Of a stretch of DNA of 64,000 nt, positions 1 through 12,366 are shown piece after piece. Below the pieces are notes generated by a model. The model did not search any database, was not told the DNA's origin, and worked only from the letters and a program-made list of their open reading frames with translations. This DNA comes from Todiramphus chloris collaris. Taxonomy: Eukaryota > Chordata > Aves > Coraciiformes > Alcedinidae. The DNA lies in contig JANVCC010000077.1 in NCBI GenBank assembly GCA_025345505.1, positions 3,318,446 to 3,382,445 of the forward strand. Reading direction: 5' to 3'. Both the position numbers and the translations under genes were made by a program. Position 1 is the first letter of the stretch. Each line of letters begins with the position of its first letter.

Positions 1-3000
1 ATTAATGACATCCAGCTCTGGCAATAAAAGCCTTGCCTTGTTACTCCAAAGAAGGGATTGGGGAGCATTTTCTAGTTTCCTAACAATTGTTTCACTTTGA
101 GTTAAATGTAATGGAAGTTGAGAAGGTGATGTCCTATTAGGTAAGATTTTATGTGGAGTTTTAACTGCTTACTCTCTGGGACAATAGGACAAAATCTATC
201 CTGTACAAAGCCTGTAAGTTACCGTTCCATGGCTTAGGTTGGAAAACCTTTGTTAAACTGAGCTTAGTCAGAAAACTAATTCTGAATGCCATTTGGGCTC
301 TTGCATTTATTGCTTCTCAAGGACTTCCAGATGGAAAAAAGACTGCTTAGATGGAAAAAATCAAAACATACCTTTTGTGTTGGCTTCCCAGGATTGGACC
401 TTGAAAGCCATCTCTCTTCTTTGTCTTCTATCCTTAGAACAAGCAATTAAGAGCTTTCAGTTAGACCACTGTAAACAAAGTTATTGAGGCAAAATTCATA
501 GTAATTTATATCCCTCTTTCCCTGTGTCATCCTGATAGTTTAGCTATACTTATTTTAAAAATCCACCTTCCTATTTCAGTGTCCTGGCAAAGTAAATGAG
601 AAACAAAGGCACATAAGAATAAGATAAATGATACGGTATCTTCAAACCTGTGTGAGAACTCATTAGTTGAGTAGGGGAAAATTAACCCCCACCAATGCCT
701 TTTTCCATCTCTTTCCTTGTGACCTGTTTTCTCCAGCCACACTGGACACAGAAATCCAGATGACATACTGGAGCACTTAAGGCTAAGCACTTTCTGAACA
801 CTATCAGTTTTAAGATGTTGCAGTGCTTTGCTGCCTGCCCACCCCTCTCTGTTGGGCCTGGCCACCCAAAACAGATATGGTGGAGAGAGGTCATATGCAT
901 GTACCTTAGTCACAATGGAAAAATACCCAGTGATGTAGCTCTTAAAAGTAATGAAAGCAGGGTTCAGCTGCAATACCTGATTTTGCTCAGGCTCTGTTCC
1001 CTGTGATGGTTTGTTTAGCCCAGTTTTAGTTGTACAAAAAATGAGGGTTTTCATCACTTCTCAAGGAAAGCTGTTTGAGTCCGATGGAGCCCCAAAGATA
1101 ACATTGCACTCTTTTCCATTCCTTATGTTTGCTTACTCTCATATATGATTCAATGTGCAACAGAGTCGTCTTGAAACGTGAAGGCATCACGTCGGCTGGT
1201 CAAATTCAATAAGTGCTGTAGTTACCTGGGTTGCATTTATTATTGGTGAGCAGTGTTCACAGGGTGCATTTGCTTGCTAGCTTCTGTGAGCAGTTCTTAT
1301 TACTGAAGACTGCACGTCAGTGGTTGATCAGGCTTAAGAAGCTTTTTATTAGCAAGGCTGGGGAGGGAAGTTACTACTTTAAGAATCAGGTGACCCAGAA
1401 CCATCTCTGCAGCACAGAGGAAAACATCCCTCTCTGTTCACACTCCTCTAATTACATTTAGTGTAGTATTGTTTCCATTTAAATTATAGCAATTATATAC
1501 AAAGATCTTCTTTGAAATCATTTAATTAAAGAGAAGCTAATGCTCTGTGCTTTTGGAATGCTAATATATTGCCTTCCACTTAGGAAACTTTGGGGTTTTT
1601 CCATTAATTATCATTATCACAGTAGAATTTCAGTGACAGAGGGGTTTTGTAGCTTATTTCAATAGGTTTAAAAAGCAAGTGATTCTGGCAATTTTTCTAA
1701 AGCACAAAGAAACCTTTTGCTCTCTTGCTGAACAGTTAGCTAAGGGTCAATCTAATGAACAACATTTTCCTTGAGATGCATTGCCTGCCATAGTGTTGGA
1801 TTTCTCTAGTTCTCTTATCTTCTGGGTTCAGGCAAGTGTTTGTGTTTGATCATGTTCTCCTCTCCCTTTGCTATGTCTTCTATGTAATAAATACCCAGGT
1901 CAAATTTTGAGCTCTGTAAATTAGCTGGACTAAATGACTTGTGCCTGCTGAGTTGCTGCTTTTCAGGGATGACATTTCAGTCATGTGTCACAGCCAGGAC
2001 AAACAAGATTCATGGGAGAGCTGCCCAGCTGTGCAATTGTACCATGACCAGATGTGCATTCTGTAAGAGTATGTGCTGAAAACAGATGTGGTGTAAGAGC
2101 TGATGGGATTTACCAAATACCAGTGGAAAATGAGTAGGGGAACTGGAGTTGAAACTCCTACTTCAATACAGTTTTGGAGGCCTTCTGCACCCCCCCCCCC
2201 CCCCCCCCCCCGTACTATTTCCCATTCCTCCCTTCTCCTAACAGGTGCCCTAGCACCTCACATTGCTGTGGTTTCCATGGGTTGATCTTGGTCCTGGATG
2301 TGCCTTCTGTGTTGAGGGACTGCAGTTTCTTCTGTAGCTTTGTCTGAATGTGGTGGTGTTCCTGGTCCCTAATACCCTAGAAATTGTGTCTACACTAAGA
2401 GATAATCTGAGGTGCCAGCAATAGTCTACCTAATAAATGCATTCCACCACACAAGTCCTTCCCCACCTACTCATTTCTAACGTGCGTATGCATTCATCGC
2501 AGGTTCTTGTATTGTATGCTCTCCTCTCCCTTTCTTGTCAGCTGCTTGGAACTTGCCTCTGTGAGGCAGAACTTGGATACTTAAAGCTGTCCACAGCAAC
2601 CCCATAGCTCCAGGCTTTCAGATCTTCCCCCACCCCCTTTCTATCACTGGTACCCATGAGCTGAGACAGGTCTAAATGGGAGAATGTGCCTAACTCCTAG
2701 ATGGTCTCTCTTTCATGAAAAGAGCACAATGCAGAGGGATTTTGTTGCACGCTACAGTCTACAGGAGGAGTCATTTGGGCAGTGAATGGAGAGCAAAGCC
2801 GACAACCCTGTGTGATTACAGTGTAAATTAAGATGAACGTAGAGTAAATAATGGCAGCACACGGGGGACACAGCAGGCTCTGGATTGCAGACAGTGCTTG
2901 GAAACTCGACAGAAATTTTCTGGTTTTCTCTTTCACTTTCATAGGGGAATCTGTAATTCATGTGTCTCTCTCCCTCTTTATTTTTGGTCTGGACTAATTA

Positions 3001-4137
3001 AAGCAACAAAAGCTTTAATCTCATAAGTGGCTTGGGTAAAAATGTAGATTAGCGAAAGATTTGGTATAATGGAAAAAAACTCCAACGTTCTCTGGCCTCT
3101 AAATCTTGTAATAGTGGTGATACGATGACATTTCCTGAGTATTGGAAAAGACTTAAGTGTCAGTACCTCTAGAATTTTTAAAATCTGTAACTTGTATTTT
3201 AAATGAGGTTTTAGGTTCTTTTATATATTCATGATAGCCAAGAAGTTGGCATGTTATAATGACAAATCAACTTGATTATTGTCATTTTATTGTTGGTTAT
3301 GCATACTGAGATGTTCCTCCTGCCTGTAAGAAGCTGGAGTTCTGTTCTTGGGTTTTGAAGTCTGATCACCTCTCCTAATTTTCTCTCATTACACACCTCT
3401 TTGGAAATCCAGCTGCAGTTGATTGAAAAGCTGCTGCTTACTGAGAAAAATGCAGCTGGCCATGGGAATTGGAAGCTGTTCCTTGATCAAAAAATGAGAA
3501 CCCTGCAGCACTCATGCAATGTTTCTGGGTGGATGGAGTCTTTTTTCTGGGTACCTGGTGTTATTTACTAATTAAACCATGTTTTTGCTATGATTTTGCT
3601 GTCTTTGGTGAAGGTGTGAGCTTCCAACATGTAGACTCCCATAATATTTGTGGTGATGGTACTGTGGTGATGTAAATCATCAGTGCTTCTTGTTGCTTTG
3701 GTCCTTCCCTTCCAGATGCTTAAGCAAGCAGCTCCTGTGAAGGAGGGCTGTATAATTGGAATGGCATTTAGAGAGACCTGAGTTCAACATCCAGCTCTAC
3801 TGTCGACTTTCTGGTCCAAGCTTGTACAAAAGATGATCTCTTTCATCATCCCATTTGTAACAGATCTTTGCCTCGGTTTTAAATTACAGTCTGAGTCCTT
3901 CCAATACCTGGCTGTCTATATTAGACTCATGCCTCAGAAGGCATAGAAGACCTTCCAACACAGTCTGTACAAGGGGTCAAGAAAATGCTAAACAATCCCA
4001 AGATGTTATAGGAACAGGATCAAGCTCCAAGAATGTGTATTTTTTTTTGCATCTGAGATTCATGAGAAATTATCTGCCTAATGGAAGCATATCTCTGTCG
4101 GACTCTGATTCTTTCTTTTTTTCTCTCCCATGCTCAG
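1..4137 (+). other. SORCS3: SORCS3 intron (upstream of first visible exon), 3' part
   Basis: No coding exon is visible here. The open frames on either strand are short and show no recognisable protein. The stretch ends in a pyrimidine-rich tract and the acceptor CTCAG at 4133-4137. It holds a 22-base poly-C run at 2190-2211 but no recognisable transposon. It is assigned to the intron before exon 15 because the next exon starts with the last base of a split codon. Confidence 0.75.
2190..2211. repeat. Poly-C homopolymer (22 bases)
   Basis: An uninterrupted run of 22 C on the + strand (G on the other strand) lies inside an intron. Homopolymers this long are length-unstable and error-prone in sequencing, so the exact length is uncertain. 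It is also a possible i-motif or G-quadruplex former. No functional role is visible. Confidence 0.95.
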
Positions 4138-4255
4138 AGTTTTTGGGCACTTCAGTCTTCGTTCTGAATGGCAGCTGGTCAAGGTGGACTACAAGTCTAT
4201 CTTCAGCCGAAGGTGTAACAAAGATGACTACCAAACCTGGCACCTGCACAATCAG
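4138..4255 (+). CDS. SORCS3: SORCS3 exon (end of VPS10 propeller, start of 10CC)
   Basis: This exon encodes residues 1-39 after the last base of a split codon (probably Thr, as in the MTVFGHF motif of the family). VFGHFSLRSEW is the last propeller strand, and the first of the ten 10CC cysteines is residue 26 (SRRC). The acceptor is CTCAG and the donor is CAG|GTATTC, which departs from consensus at +4 to +6. The exon ends in phase 0. Reading on into the intron continues the frame for 22 codons before a stop at 4319-4321, so an open frame there is not evidence of coding. The highly conserved KVDYKSIFSRRC block supports SORCS3 over SORCS1, where this segment reads differently. Confidence 0.95.
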
Positions 4256-5785
4256 GTATTCCCGCTCTGTAGGGAGGGGATGATGGGGGTTCCTTTTCCT
4301 GTACTCTATGTTGCCAGGTAGGAATGTGCTTGTTCTTTTCAGCAGAGCATATGGGGTTTTTTGTATCCATCAAGTCACATTTCTAACCTGTTGATGCTTT
4401 CTCTGAATCATATGCATGCCTAAACACAAGGCCAGCCTTCTCCAGGCGAGTTAGGGAGGTTGTTAACTTCTCATCATTAAAATATTGCATTGCACCAGCT
4501 GGATCCTTTTGCCCTCAGTGCTCAGGGCAATGTAAAACCTCACCTTGTAATTGAATTGTAGGAGACGTTGAACAATTTGTAGCTCTCTCAGTAACCTATG
4601 AAAATAATTTTCTTTCGCTTTGCCTGTATTTTTCCTACTCAAAAATGAAAATAAAAACATTTATTTGTCCTGCAGGTGTCTGTAAAACTCTAGAGAGCCC
4701 TTGAATAAAATACACAAGAGAAGACCAGGTTTTTTTCATTCTATTCAAGGATGCACGCTTTGCTTTTCATACACTCTGGCTTATTTTCGTGCTGGATATA
4801 TTTACATCCTGAAGCCACTAGAGCTCAATAGCCTCTGGAGATTACTTATGGGTTACTGGCCACCAGTATGATGTCCCACTCCCTGCAGGGCAACATAACT
4901 AGAGCCAGTACTATTGGCACTTTGATATTCCTGAATGAAATCCATGGATTAGAAATGAGCATTAACTTGGCACAGATATATCAGATAACTGAAGTCATAG
5001 AATTGAATAAATGAAAATAATTTAAATTAAATAAAAGGGAAGACGTTTGTAACCAGGCAGCCATCTTGGGAATCACTGTTAATGGAAAAGAGAAGTATTT
5101 CAATTAGGTGTTGTCTTCTTTTCTTAATTCTTTGCAGACAAATTATTTCTACATCACAGTAAATTCTGTTTATAGTGACTCATCTAAATGTTAAATGCTT
5201 CTTTTAGATTAGCTACTCCCACTAGTTCTCTGGGAAACCTTTGTGTTCAAAAAGCCCAATATAACACACCACCAAAATTATTTGATGTCTGTAACAAAGT
5301 CAGGTCTATGAAGGAAAGAGGAGGGTACCCAGGGGTCCCGGGTGCCACACCTAGATATTTTCCCTGCCCTGGGTTTCAGGTTTGGGTACTTCTTTCTGTA
5401 GTAGATTTCATCTGACACATGGAAGAATTCCTGGAGTACATCTGCATTGTCTTTTCAGGACAACAGAAAGACACCAATCCACCAATGGGTGGATGTCTTC
5501 TGAAAGAAGTGGGTGCAATGGCTTGGACACCCAGGCACGTTAGGCACATTGTTGTTATCATCCCTATCCAATGCTGAACACGCTGCGCTCATGGGGCCTC
5601 CCAAGGTGGCTTTTGAGTTTGCAAAGCCACAAAAGGGAGCTAGACTCATAGCTCCCAGCATTCCCAGTGGTAATTGCTTGCTTTCATTGCCTTTTGTGTC
5701 TTTGGACAAAATGCTCCATTTAGGGCCCAGCTGCCACTACAGCTCTGGTTTCTTTCTTTCTGCTTTTGTTCTTTGGCTGCTGAAG
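4256..5785 (+). other. SORCS3: SORCS3 intron
   Basis: This 1.5-kb intron is flanked by exons whose frames join in phase 0. I see no repeat family and no RNA gene. A T/C-rich stretch (about 5748-5775) precedes the acceptor, which is GAAG rather than the commoner CAG. Confidence 0.8.
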
Positions 5786-5919
5786 GGGGAGCCTTGTGTC
5801 ATGGGAGAGAGGAAGATCTATAAAAAACGCAAGCCTGGAGCCCAGTGTTCCCTAGGTCGGGACTATTCCCAAACTGTGGTGTCTGAACCATGTGTCTGCG
5901 GTCAAGGGGACTTTGAGTG
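5786..5919 (+). CDS. SORCS3: SORCS3 exon (10CC module)
   Basis: This exon encodes residues 40-83 and the first two bases of Cys84. It supplies 10CC cysteines 43, 60, 75 and 77, plus part of 84. The basic stretch KIYKKRKPGAQC is a SorCS family hallmark. The 10CC module packs under the VPS10 propeller and helps shape the ligand-binding face. The donor is TG|GTGAGT (strong) and the exon ends in phase 2. The preceding frame stays open well upstream of the acceptor, but that part has no family similarity, so the start is set by the AG at 5784-5785 and by phase 0 continuity. Confidence 0.95.
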
Positions 5920-7240
5920 GTGAGTATGTGGCCCTGGGGGCTTTTGCAGGGACTGTTCTTGTAGCATTGGCAGTGGCCAAAGTATTGCCCAAACAGAAAA
6001 CCTTGCAGAGAAACCAAGTCTCGTACAGCTTCATGGCTGTGATCCCCATACCTGTTGTGCTAGGGAGGTATCCCCTTTATCTATGGGAGAGATTTGTTAA
6101 TCTCTATGAGAAATTCAAGCCTGGAATTCAAAAACAGAGAATTGCAAGTAATGATTGACATTTTTTTCATCCAGTATTCTAAAAGAATGACAGCCAGGAC
6201 TCTTCTCTGGTCCAAAATATTTACCATACAGGAGAAAGAGAGAATTTCTGTCCTCACTTCCAAGGTCATTGAATACCTAGGGAGCAAGCAAACAAAACAT
6301 GCACTTTTTTATCATTATTCCTTTGAGTTCCTGTGAACCATTTGTTACTTTTTAGCAATGTTTTATTGAGAAATTTCTGAAAGGGCTGCTGTGACAGGAC
6401 TGTACAGCCCACCCTTGTCAGATGTAGCTACTTGTTTTGCATAAATATTGGTGTTTCTAACTTAATGGGACCATAATTTCTGAAATGCTTTAAGGTCACA
6501 TTGAAAGCTGCTTAAAAATAAAACAGGGAAAAAATGAAGCACTGCTTGATACTGCTTGACAATCAGGGATAGGAGATGGGAGAATGCATAGCAGTCAGGA
6601 TCTCTATACAAGGAATTCCTACAGGGAACCTGTGATAGACATTATTACAAAGATTTAAGACTGTCCGTAGCTGTGATGTTTGAACTTAAATGATCAGAAT
6701 GTCATTTAAATGGAGTTCAAAATACCCTGAAAGTACATTATCTGAGAAAACATTTTCATGTTTATAGTAGGTTATCAGGATGGGTATCTGATATCAGTGT
6801 GATTCCTGAAAACTTCACTTACCTTTGAATCCTTCCTGAAGAGGTGTGAGGCATGAAACCTGTCCACTTATTTGAACTTAGGCTAGCTGAGACTCTCAGT
6901 TCTTTTTAGAACATGGACACACCAAAATGCAGCAAAAATTAATAAAAATTAGAGACCAAAGTGTTTTTCTGAATACTGGAGTACTTTGGCTCTAATAGAG
7001 GTTCAAGGATACAGAGCAGAGATTTTCATCTTATCTGAATGGATGTTTAATTTGTTCTGAATGCCAAAATTACATCTGAGACTCCTTAGCCTGACTCAGG
7101 AGATCTTTCCCCTTTGTTCTCATCATGGGAACTTGGAGGATGAACAAACTCTTTTTGCCTGGCAGTATCTGCCCTTGGCATTGGCATATGCCTCTGAGCT
7201 GAACCAAACACCGATCTCCAGAGATGCTTATGAATTTTTG

Positions 7241-7261
7241 CCCCCCCCCTTTTTTTTTTTT
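7241..7261. repeat. C9-T12 homopolymer junction
   Basis: Nine C are followed directly by twelve T in intronic DNA. This is simple sequence, likely variable in length. It sits about 130 bases before the CR1 3' end but is not part of it. Confidence 0.9.
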
Positions 7262-7390
7262 AAGCTTTGTGCCTCATCAGCTTTCTGTTTTCACAGTGAA
7301 GCTTGTATTTTCTAAGCTGTAAGTGGAAAACTGGTAGCTTAAGTGCTGTTCTGCCTTGAAAAGGGTCTGCATCAGAATACACTTTTTCAG

Positions 7391-7903
7391 TCACAGAATG
7401 TTAGGGGTTGGAAGGGACCTCGAAAGATCATCTAGTTCAACCCCCCCTGCCAGAGAAGGATCACCTAGATTAGGTCACACAAGAACGTGTCCAGGTAGGT
7501 TTTAAATGCCTCCAGAGAAGGAAACTCCATAACCTTCCTTGGCAGCCTGTTACAGTCTTTTGTCACCCTCACCATGAAAAAGTTTCTCGTTACGATTACA
7601 TGGAACTTCCTATGTTCCAGCTTGCACCCATTGTCCTTTATCTTATCATTGGACATCACTGAGAAGAGCCTGGCTCCATCCTCCTGACACTTGCCCTTAA
7701 CATATTTGATGTCACCCCTTAGTCTCCTTCTCCAAGCCAAAGAGATCCAGCTCCCTCAGCCTTTCATCGTAAGGGACATGTTCCTCTCCCTTAATCATCT
7801 TTGTGGCTCTGTGCTGGACTCTTTTTAAGCAGTTCCCTGTCCTTCTTGAACTGAAGGGCCCAGAACTGGACACAGTATTCCAGATGCAGCCTCACCAAGG
7901 CAA
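7391..7903 (-). mobile_element. CR1 LINE, 5'-truncated, antisense to SORCS3
   Basis: On the minus strand the element ends with the CR1 tail: AACTAGATGATC, then CCCTTCCAACCCCTAACATTCTGTG. Upstream of it lies the usual C-terminal reverse-transcriptase tail. Minus-strand frame 7465-7740 shows the family pattern HRKFHV…RLPRKV…[11 protein letters not shown]. The copy is truncated at its 5' end near 7903, where similarity to the family stops. The CCTAATCTAGGTGATCC block is shared with the 25400-25509 fragment, so the two probably belong to the same subfamily. The frame is short and degenerate, so this is a dead copy. Confidence 0.9.
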
Positions 7904-10608
7904 TCGATTGACATGTTCCTTGCATGCATTCAGTATCATATTCATGTAACTTTCCAACTAACATGAGAGAATATTGCTGTTAACCTTGTTGGTCTTGCAG
8001 AGGAAATGCAGTTAGAGGACAGCAAGCTGGCTTTTGTTTCAGACTTTGACAATGGAACTGTTAACTGAATTCCACTTGCAAAATTGTTGTAGCTGGTGAT
8101 GGAGAATCAGAAGAACCAGCTTCAGTTTAAGGATGAGTTTTGATGCTAATCTGTAGGGCTGACTGGTAGAAGGTGTGGAGCAACCAGTTTGAAGAAAATA
8201 CTAGTGATGCTGGAAATGGGAAACTAAGCTTGATTATCTTAAAAGTGATTTTCAGAGAGAATGGGTGGACTCATGTGCTTTGACTTTTGACTTTTAAAGT
8301 GAGAGACAGTTATTTAGTCAATGGCAAAATACAGGTTATTCTAGAATATGATGGATGTCAATATGGGGAAGGGAGGTGCTGAGAAGTACCTTTTCTCTCT
8401 GCTGACTAGAAGAGTCTAGGCAGGGAGCTGGTGGAGATACATCCCACTGTAGGTATCAACAGTTGGAAGGACAGCTCCTGCTCTTTCACTTGTTGGTTTT
8501 CCAAAGGAAAGATGTCCACTCAGCCTTTTCTGACTGGGTTCACAATTGCCAGTTGTTCTTGGAAGTGCTCACTGACCTGTGTCTTGCGTGTGAACTGTGG
8601 AATGTCAGGAAAAGGAGGAGGGTCAGCATCTCTGGTTGTGTGAGTACACTGACCAACAGGTCCCCACAGACAGGCCCTCTGCTTCCCCAGTAGGTAGGTT
8701 TGGAGGCTAGTTCTGGTCACAGAGCATCCCATGCTACTAGGCATGACGATGCCTGCTTTCAAGAGCTGTGCAGACAGGACAAATGCCTGCAGGAGCCCTG
8801 CGGTGCAAGCTGGGAGGGCTGTGTTCCCTCCCATTTGGTCACAGCACCCTTGCCTTGGTATGCCTCATGTTGCAGTGCTATCCATTTCCTACTGTTAGGT
8901 ATGAGGCTGATCTGAATTTCAGGGACATAAATCATGATCCAGGGCTCCCATTCAACAAATCCTCATGAGTCAAGATCAGGGATGACTCCTGCCAACCCTC
9001 TCAGTCATTTCCAGAAGGAAACCCTGGCCTTTTTCTGACAGAGAGAAAGGCAGAAGGAACTCAGAAGTGTTATTAAAATGCTCGCTGATCTTTCTTTTCC
9101 CTCCTCCTGCTTCTTTATTTACTCTGTCAAGATAGCTTTCCTGAGAAAGACAGCACAGCAGCTGGACTTGATTATTTCCTTAACTTATGCAAACCCTGGG
9201 GCTTATGAGAAGGAAGGTGGGCAGCATGCAAGGTTTTAATATACATTTACCAGAAGTTAATGAACAAGCACAGAACCTTGAGGGCATACAGCAATGTTGT
9301 CTTTAATTTTATTAAATATTTATGCAGCTCTTTTCTTCTTTGGGGCAAAGTACAGCTCCTCCTGAATATTTTTAATTACCAAGTCACTGCCAGGCATTTT
9401 TGACTGTGCAGGTCGGACCCACTGAGAATGATTAAATTGAATGTTGAGAGAAAGAGCATTAGGAAATCTCTGAACCTTTTAAAGTAGTTTGCAGAATTTT
9501 TGCCCTCCAAAAAAGGAACAGTAGCAGCCTGGGTCACAGGGGACATAGCACAATTTTGTCTCACCAAAGCTCTTCCTAGAGACTTTCTGTTGACTATTCA
9601 GACTCTGAATAGGAGAAGGATAAAACTCAGAGTGTCCTAAAGGGCACAGAGAACTTTCAAGGCAATGGCTTCTGTAGTGTCTGTGCTTCCACAGAGATTT
9701 TGTTTGTTGGCATTTGTTAACCTGCTTCAGGCAAAAATCCAGAAGCTCTTTTTATTTGCCCCTTGAATACAGCTTGCCAATAAAGGCTATGCACAGAAAC
9801 CTGATCCAGAGCCTATTAAAAATTATGGAGAGCTTTGGATTAATCCTACTGCTTCATCATTGTATTGGCATGCAAAGGCAGCTGTCAGAAGAAGTCTTGG
9901 ATATGGTTGTGTGCAATTCCACTCTTTGGTGGTCCAAGGAAAACTCAATACCTTGGACTACATTTCCTATGTGACACAACACCATGTAATCTTTAGACTA
10001 CCAAGTTGGCTGTGTTCTTTTAGTTTAGTATTCAAAAACAATCAGCTATATTTTTCTTTCAGGCCAGTCATAGCTCAATCAAAGAGCAGGGAGGCCATTA
10101 ACATAAATAAATATACATTCCTTGACTAGCTGTTCAGGAAATGCTCTTAGTGTTTTATATGTCCAACTGCTTCACTGGGGAAAAAGTGGCTTTAGATCTT
10201 GGAATTAGTCTGGTTTGTTCTGAAAGCAAAATCTGCAAAAAGCAAGTAAAGCAAAAGAACCCAACAAGTGAAATAATTAAAGAGTAATAGGAAAAGAAAT
10301 TAACAATACCATTTTCTTTCTGAATCTCTGCCCATGTTTTGTTACCAAATGAAACACAAGTCCTCCGGTGCTCTGCAAGATTGGTAGTTCTGGTGTTGCT
10401 GAGTATCGCAGACCTTCTGTGAAATGTGTTCCTGCCTCTAAAACTAATTAAGCACTTTTTTCTTTGGATGAGCCCAAACTATCATGTCATGCCCTCCAGC
10501 AGAGAGCCACCACCGCACACGTGCTTTGTGGAAGAAAAATGTCACCTAGAACACTGAGCTAAATCTAATGAACGGGTTCAGTGATGTACTCGTGATTTGT
10601 CTCCATAG

Positions 10609-10722
10609 TGACTATGGGTATGAGAGGCACAGCAACAACCAGTGTGTCCCAGCCTTCTGGTTCAGCCCATCCTCCCTGTCCAAGGATTGCAGCATTGGTC
10701 AGAGCTACTGGAACAGCACTGG
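10609..10722 (+). CDS. SORCS3: SORCS3 exon (10CC module)
   Basis: This exon completes Cys84 and encodes residues 85-121 plus two bases of Gly122. It starts DYGYERHSNNQC and carries 10CC cysteines 84 (split), 96 and 111, and an N-glycosylation sequon NST at 119-121. The splice sites are CATAG and GG|GTAAGT (strong). The family usually reads SYLNSTG where this copy reads SYWNSTG (Leu to Trp, a one-base TTG to TGG change), and WFNPSS where this copy reads WFSPSS. These comparisons rest on my memory of mammalian SorCS sequences. Confidence 0.95.
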
Positions 10723-12194
10723 GTAAGTGAATCTTGCAGTCTCTCTGGTTTTGGTGACTTTGCAGTAGACAAGAGAACCTGAATGGTTCTTTTTTTCCTC
10801 CGCATCCCATCTGGCTCTTTTCCAGTCTTACTTGTGAGGTAATGTTTGCAGCAGCAGCATCTGTATGGAACATTGCCTCATTCCTCAGTGACAGGGAGAA
10901 GCACATTAACATAAGTGACATGTAGATATTGTACTGCTATCGAGTGATGTATGATACCTGGGGCTCCCTTTTGCTGCAAAATTAAAACACGAATCATGAA
11001 GGTCTATCTGAGAGACAGCTGAACATTTAAAAGAACAGGTTTGAGGTATTTCACATCATTTTTTACTGAACCTCTTCCTATCTTACAGCTCTTATTTATA
11101 ACAGCTTCTGGGAGTGCTCAAATGAGCAATTTTTAGCCTGGTTGGGTTTTTTTTTCCCTCTCTGCCATTTTCACTTTGTGTATATACAATGCTTTGCAAT
11201 TTCAGAAGCTACATTTTCTGGTTTCTCTTGGTTTTGCCCAGAACAGTGGGAAGTGTTGGTTTACTATGGTAGTATCGCTTTGCAAATGTTATTCTATCAT
11301 GTGGAGGATACTCTGATTGGTGCAGAATTGTGAAGCTCTTTCTCAGGCAGTGCAGGCCTTGAAGACTGTAGGACTGCTGCTGAGTCATGGGTCCTGCATG
11401 CTTGATTGTTCTGAACAACCCTGTCATGGCTGGTTGGTGTGTGTGACTGAACAAAGTGAGATTGCTGGGAGTCTGGAGTCACTCGACTTCCGAGACCCTT
11501 TTTCAGATGTGACAGGTTGTTATAAATATGGAACATAGTTACAGGAGCCCTGGCCAGTAGGACTCCTTGTAGCCTTCTTGACAGATAGCAAGAAGAATAG
11601 CTGGAATCTTTGTTTTCTTAACCAATCCTGTTTTGTTTTGGTTTTTTTTACACTGTGAAATTGCTAGAAAAGGTTAATCCCCCTCAATAACTCTGGGAAT
11701 ATCCAAGTGTTTTTCTAGTTAGCTAACCTCTTCCAAGAAGAGCCAAGAGAAAAAAACATTCTTGAATCATTTTAAAATAGGACTGGACAGAACTCTTGAC
11801 AGATCATTCCAAGTGCCTTCTAGCAGAGTAGGGGCAGACAAAATGTAATAAAAAGCATAATTAAAAAGCTGAGTTGCAGGGTGCAATCCTGCAGGCATGG
11901 GGAGTTAGAGGAGTTCTCTGCCTTTTAGCAGTGCAGAGTAATTCACCTCCACAATGTGTCTGTTCTCAGGGGTGCTGCTGAGAATCTCTGGAGAAGGTTG
12001 GATTGTGATTTGTTTGCCTTTTTACAATTCAGTGTTAGATTTCTTTGATTCTTCCTTTCAGTGAGAGGGTTATGCAGGCAGTAAGCCTTTGAAAAAAACA
12101 CATGCATTAATATGGAGAAACAGAACAAAAACAAAACAAGGAAACTTTTCTGCCCACCACCTGAGCCCAATCTCCTTTTGTTACTGCTCCCCAG
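10723..12194 (+). other. SORCS3: SORCS3 intron
   Basis: This 1.5-kb intron shows no recognisable transposon or RNA gene. It contains short T- and A-rich runs only, and ends in CCCCAG before the next exon. Confidence 0.8.
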
Positions 12195-12366
12195 GTACCG
12201 AAGGATTGTGTCTAACAACTGCACAGATGGCTTGCGAGAGAAGTACATGGCCAAGATGGAGAAGTGCCCTGGAAAAGCACCTCGGGGACTGCACATCCTC
12301 ACTACTGATGGAAAGCTGGTCACAGAGCAGGGTCACAATGCCACCTTCATCATCCTTATGGAAGAG
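12195..12366 (+). CDS. SORCS3: SORCS3 exon (end of 10CC, start of PKD1)
   Basis: This exon completes Gly122 and encodes residues 123-179. It begins YRRIVSNNCTDG and contains the last two 10CC cysteines (131 and 146), so all ten are present in this window. Potential N-glycans sit at NCT (130) and NAT (170). From about KCPGKAPRG onward the chain enters PKD1, whose first strands read GLHILTTDGKL…HNATFIILMEE. The donor is GAG|GTGTGT and the exon ends in phase 0. Lysine-rich residues around 142-150 and the CPGKAPRG motif are diagnostic of SorCS1 and SorCS3. Confidence 0.96.

Larger units (their letters stand above)
5920..10608 (+). other. SORCS3: SORCS3 intron with antisense CR1
   Basis: This 4.7-kb intron contains one clear antisense CR1 LINE fragment (7391-7903) and a C9/T12 homopolymer junction at 7241-7261. 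The rest is unique-looking A/T-rich DNA with no exon or RNA gene that I can recognise. It ends at the acceptor CATAG (10604-10608). Confidence 0.8.

Noticed and set aside
527..1057. 176-codon minus-strand open frame
   Set aside because: No recognisable domain, biased composition or similarity. It lies in an intron on the opposite strand.
5513..5785. 5' extension of the open frame before the 10CC exon at 5786
   Set aside because: It lacks SorCS similarity and is followed by a proper acceptor. The frame is open by chance.
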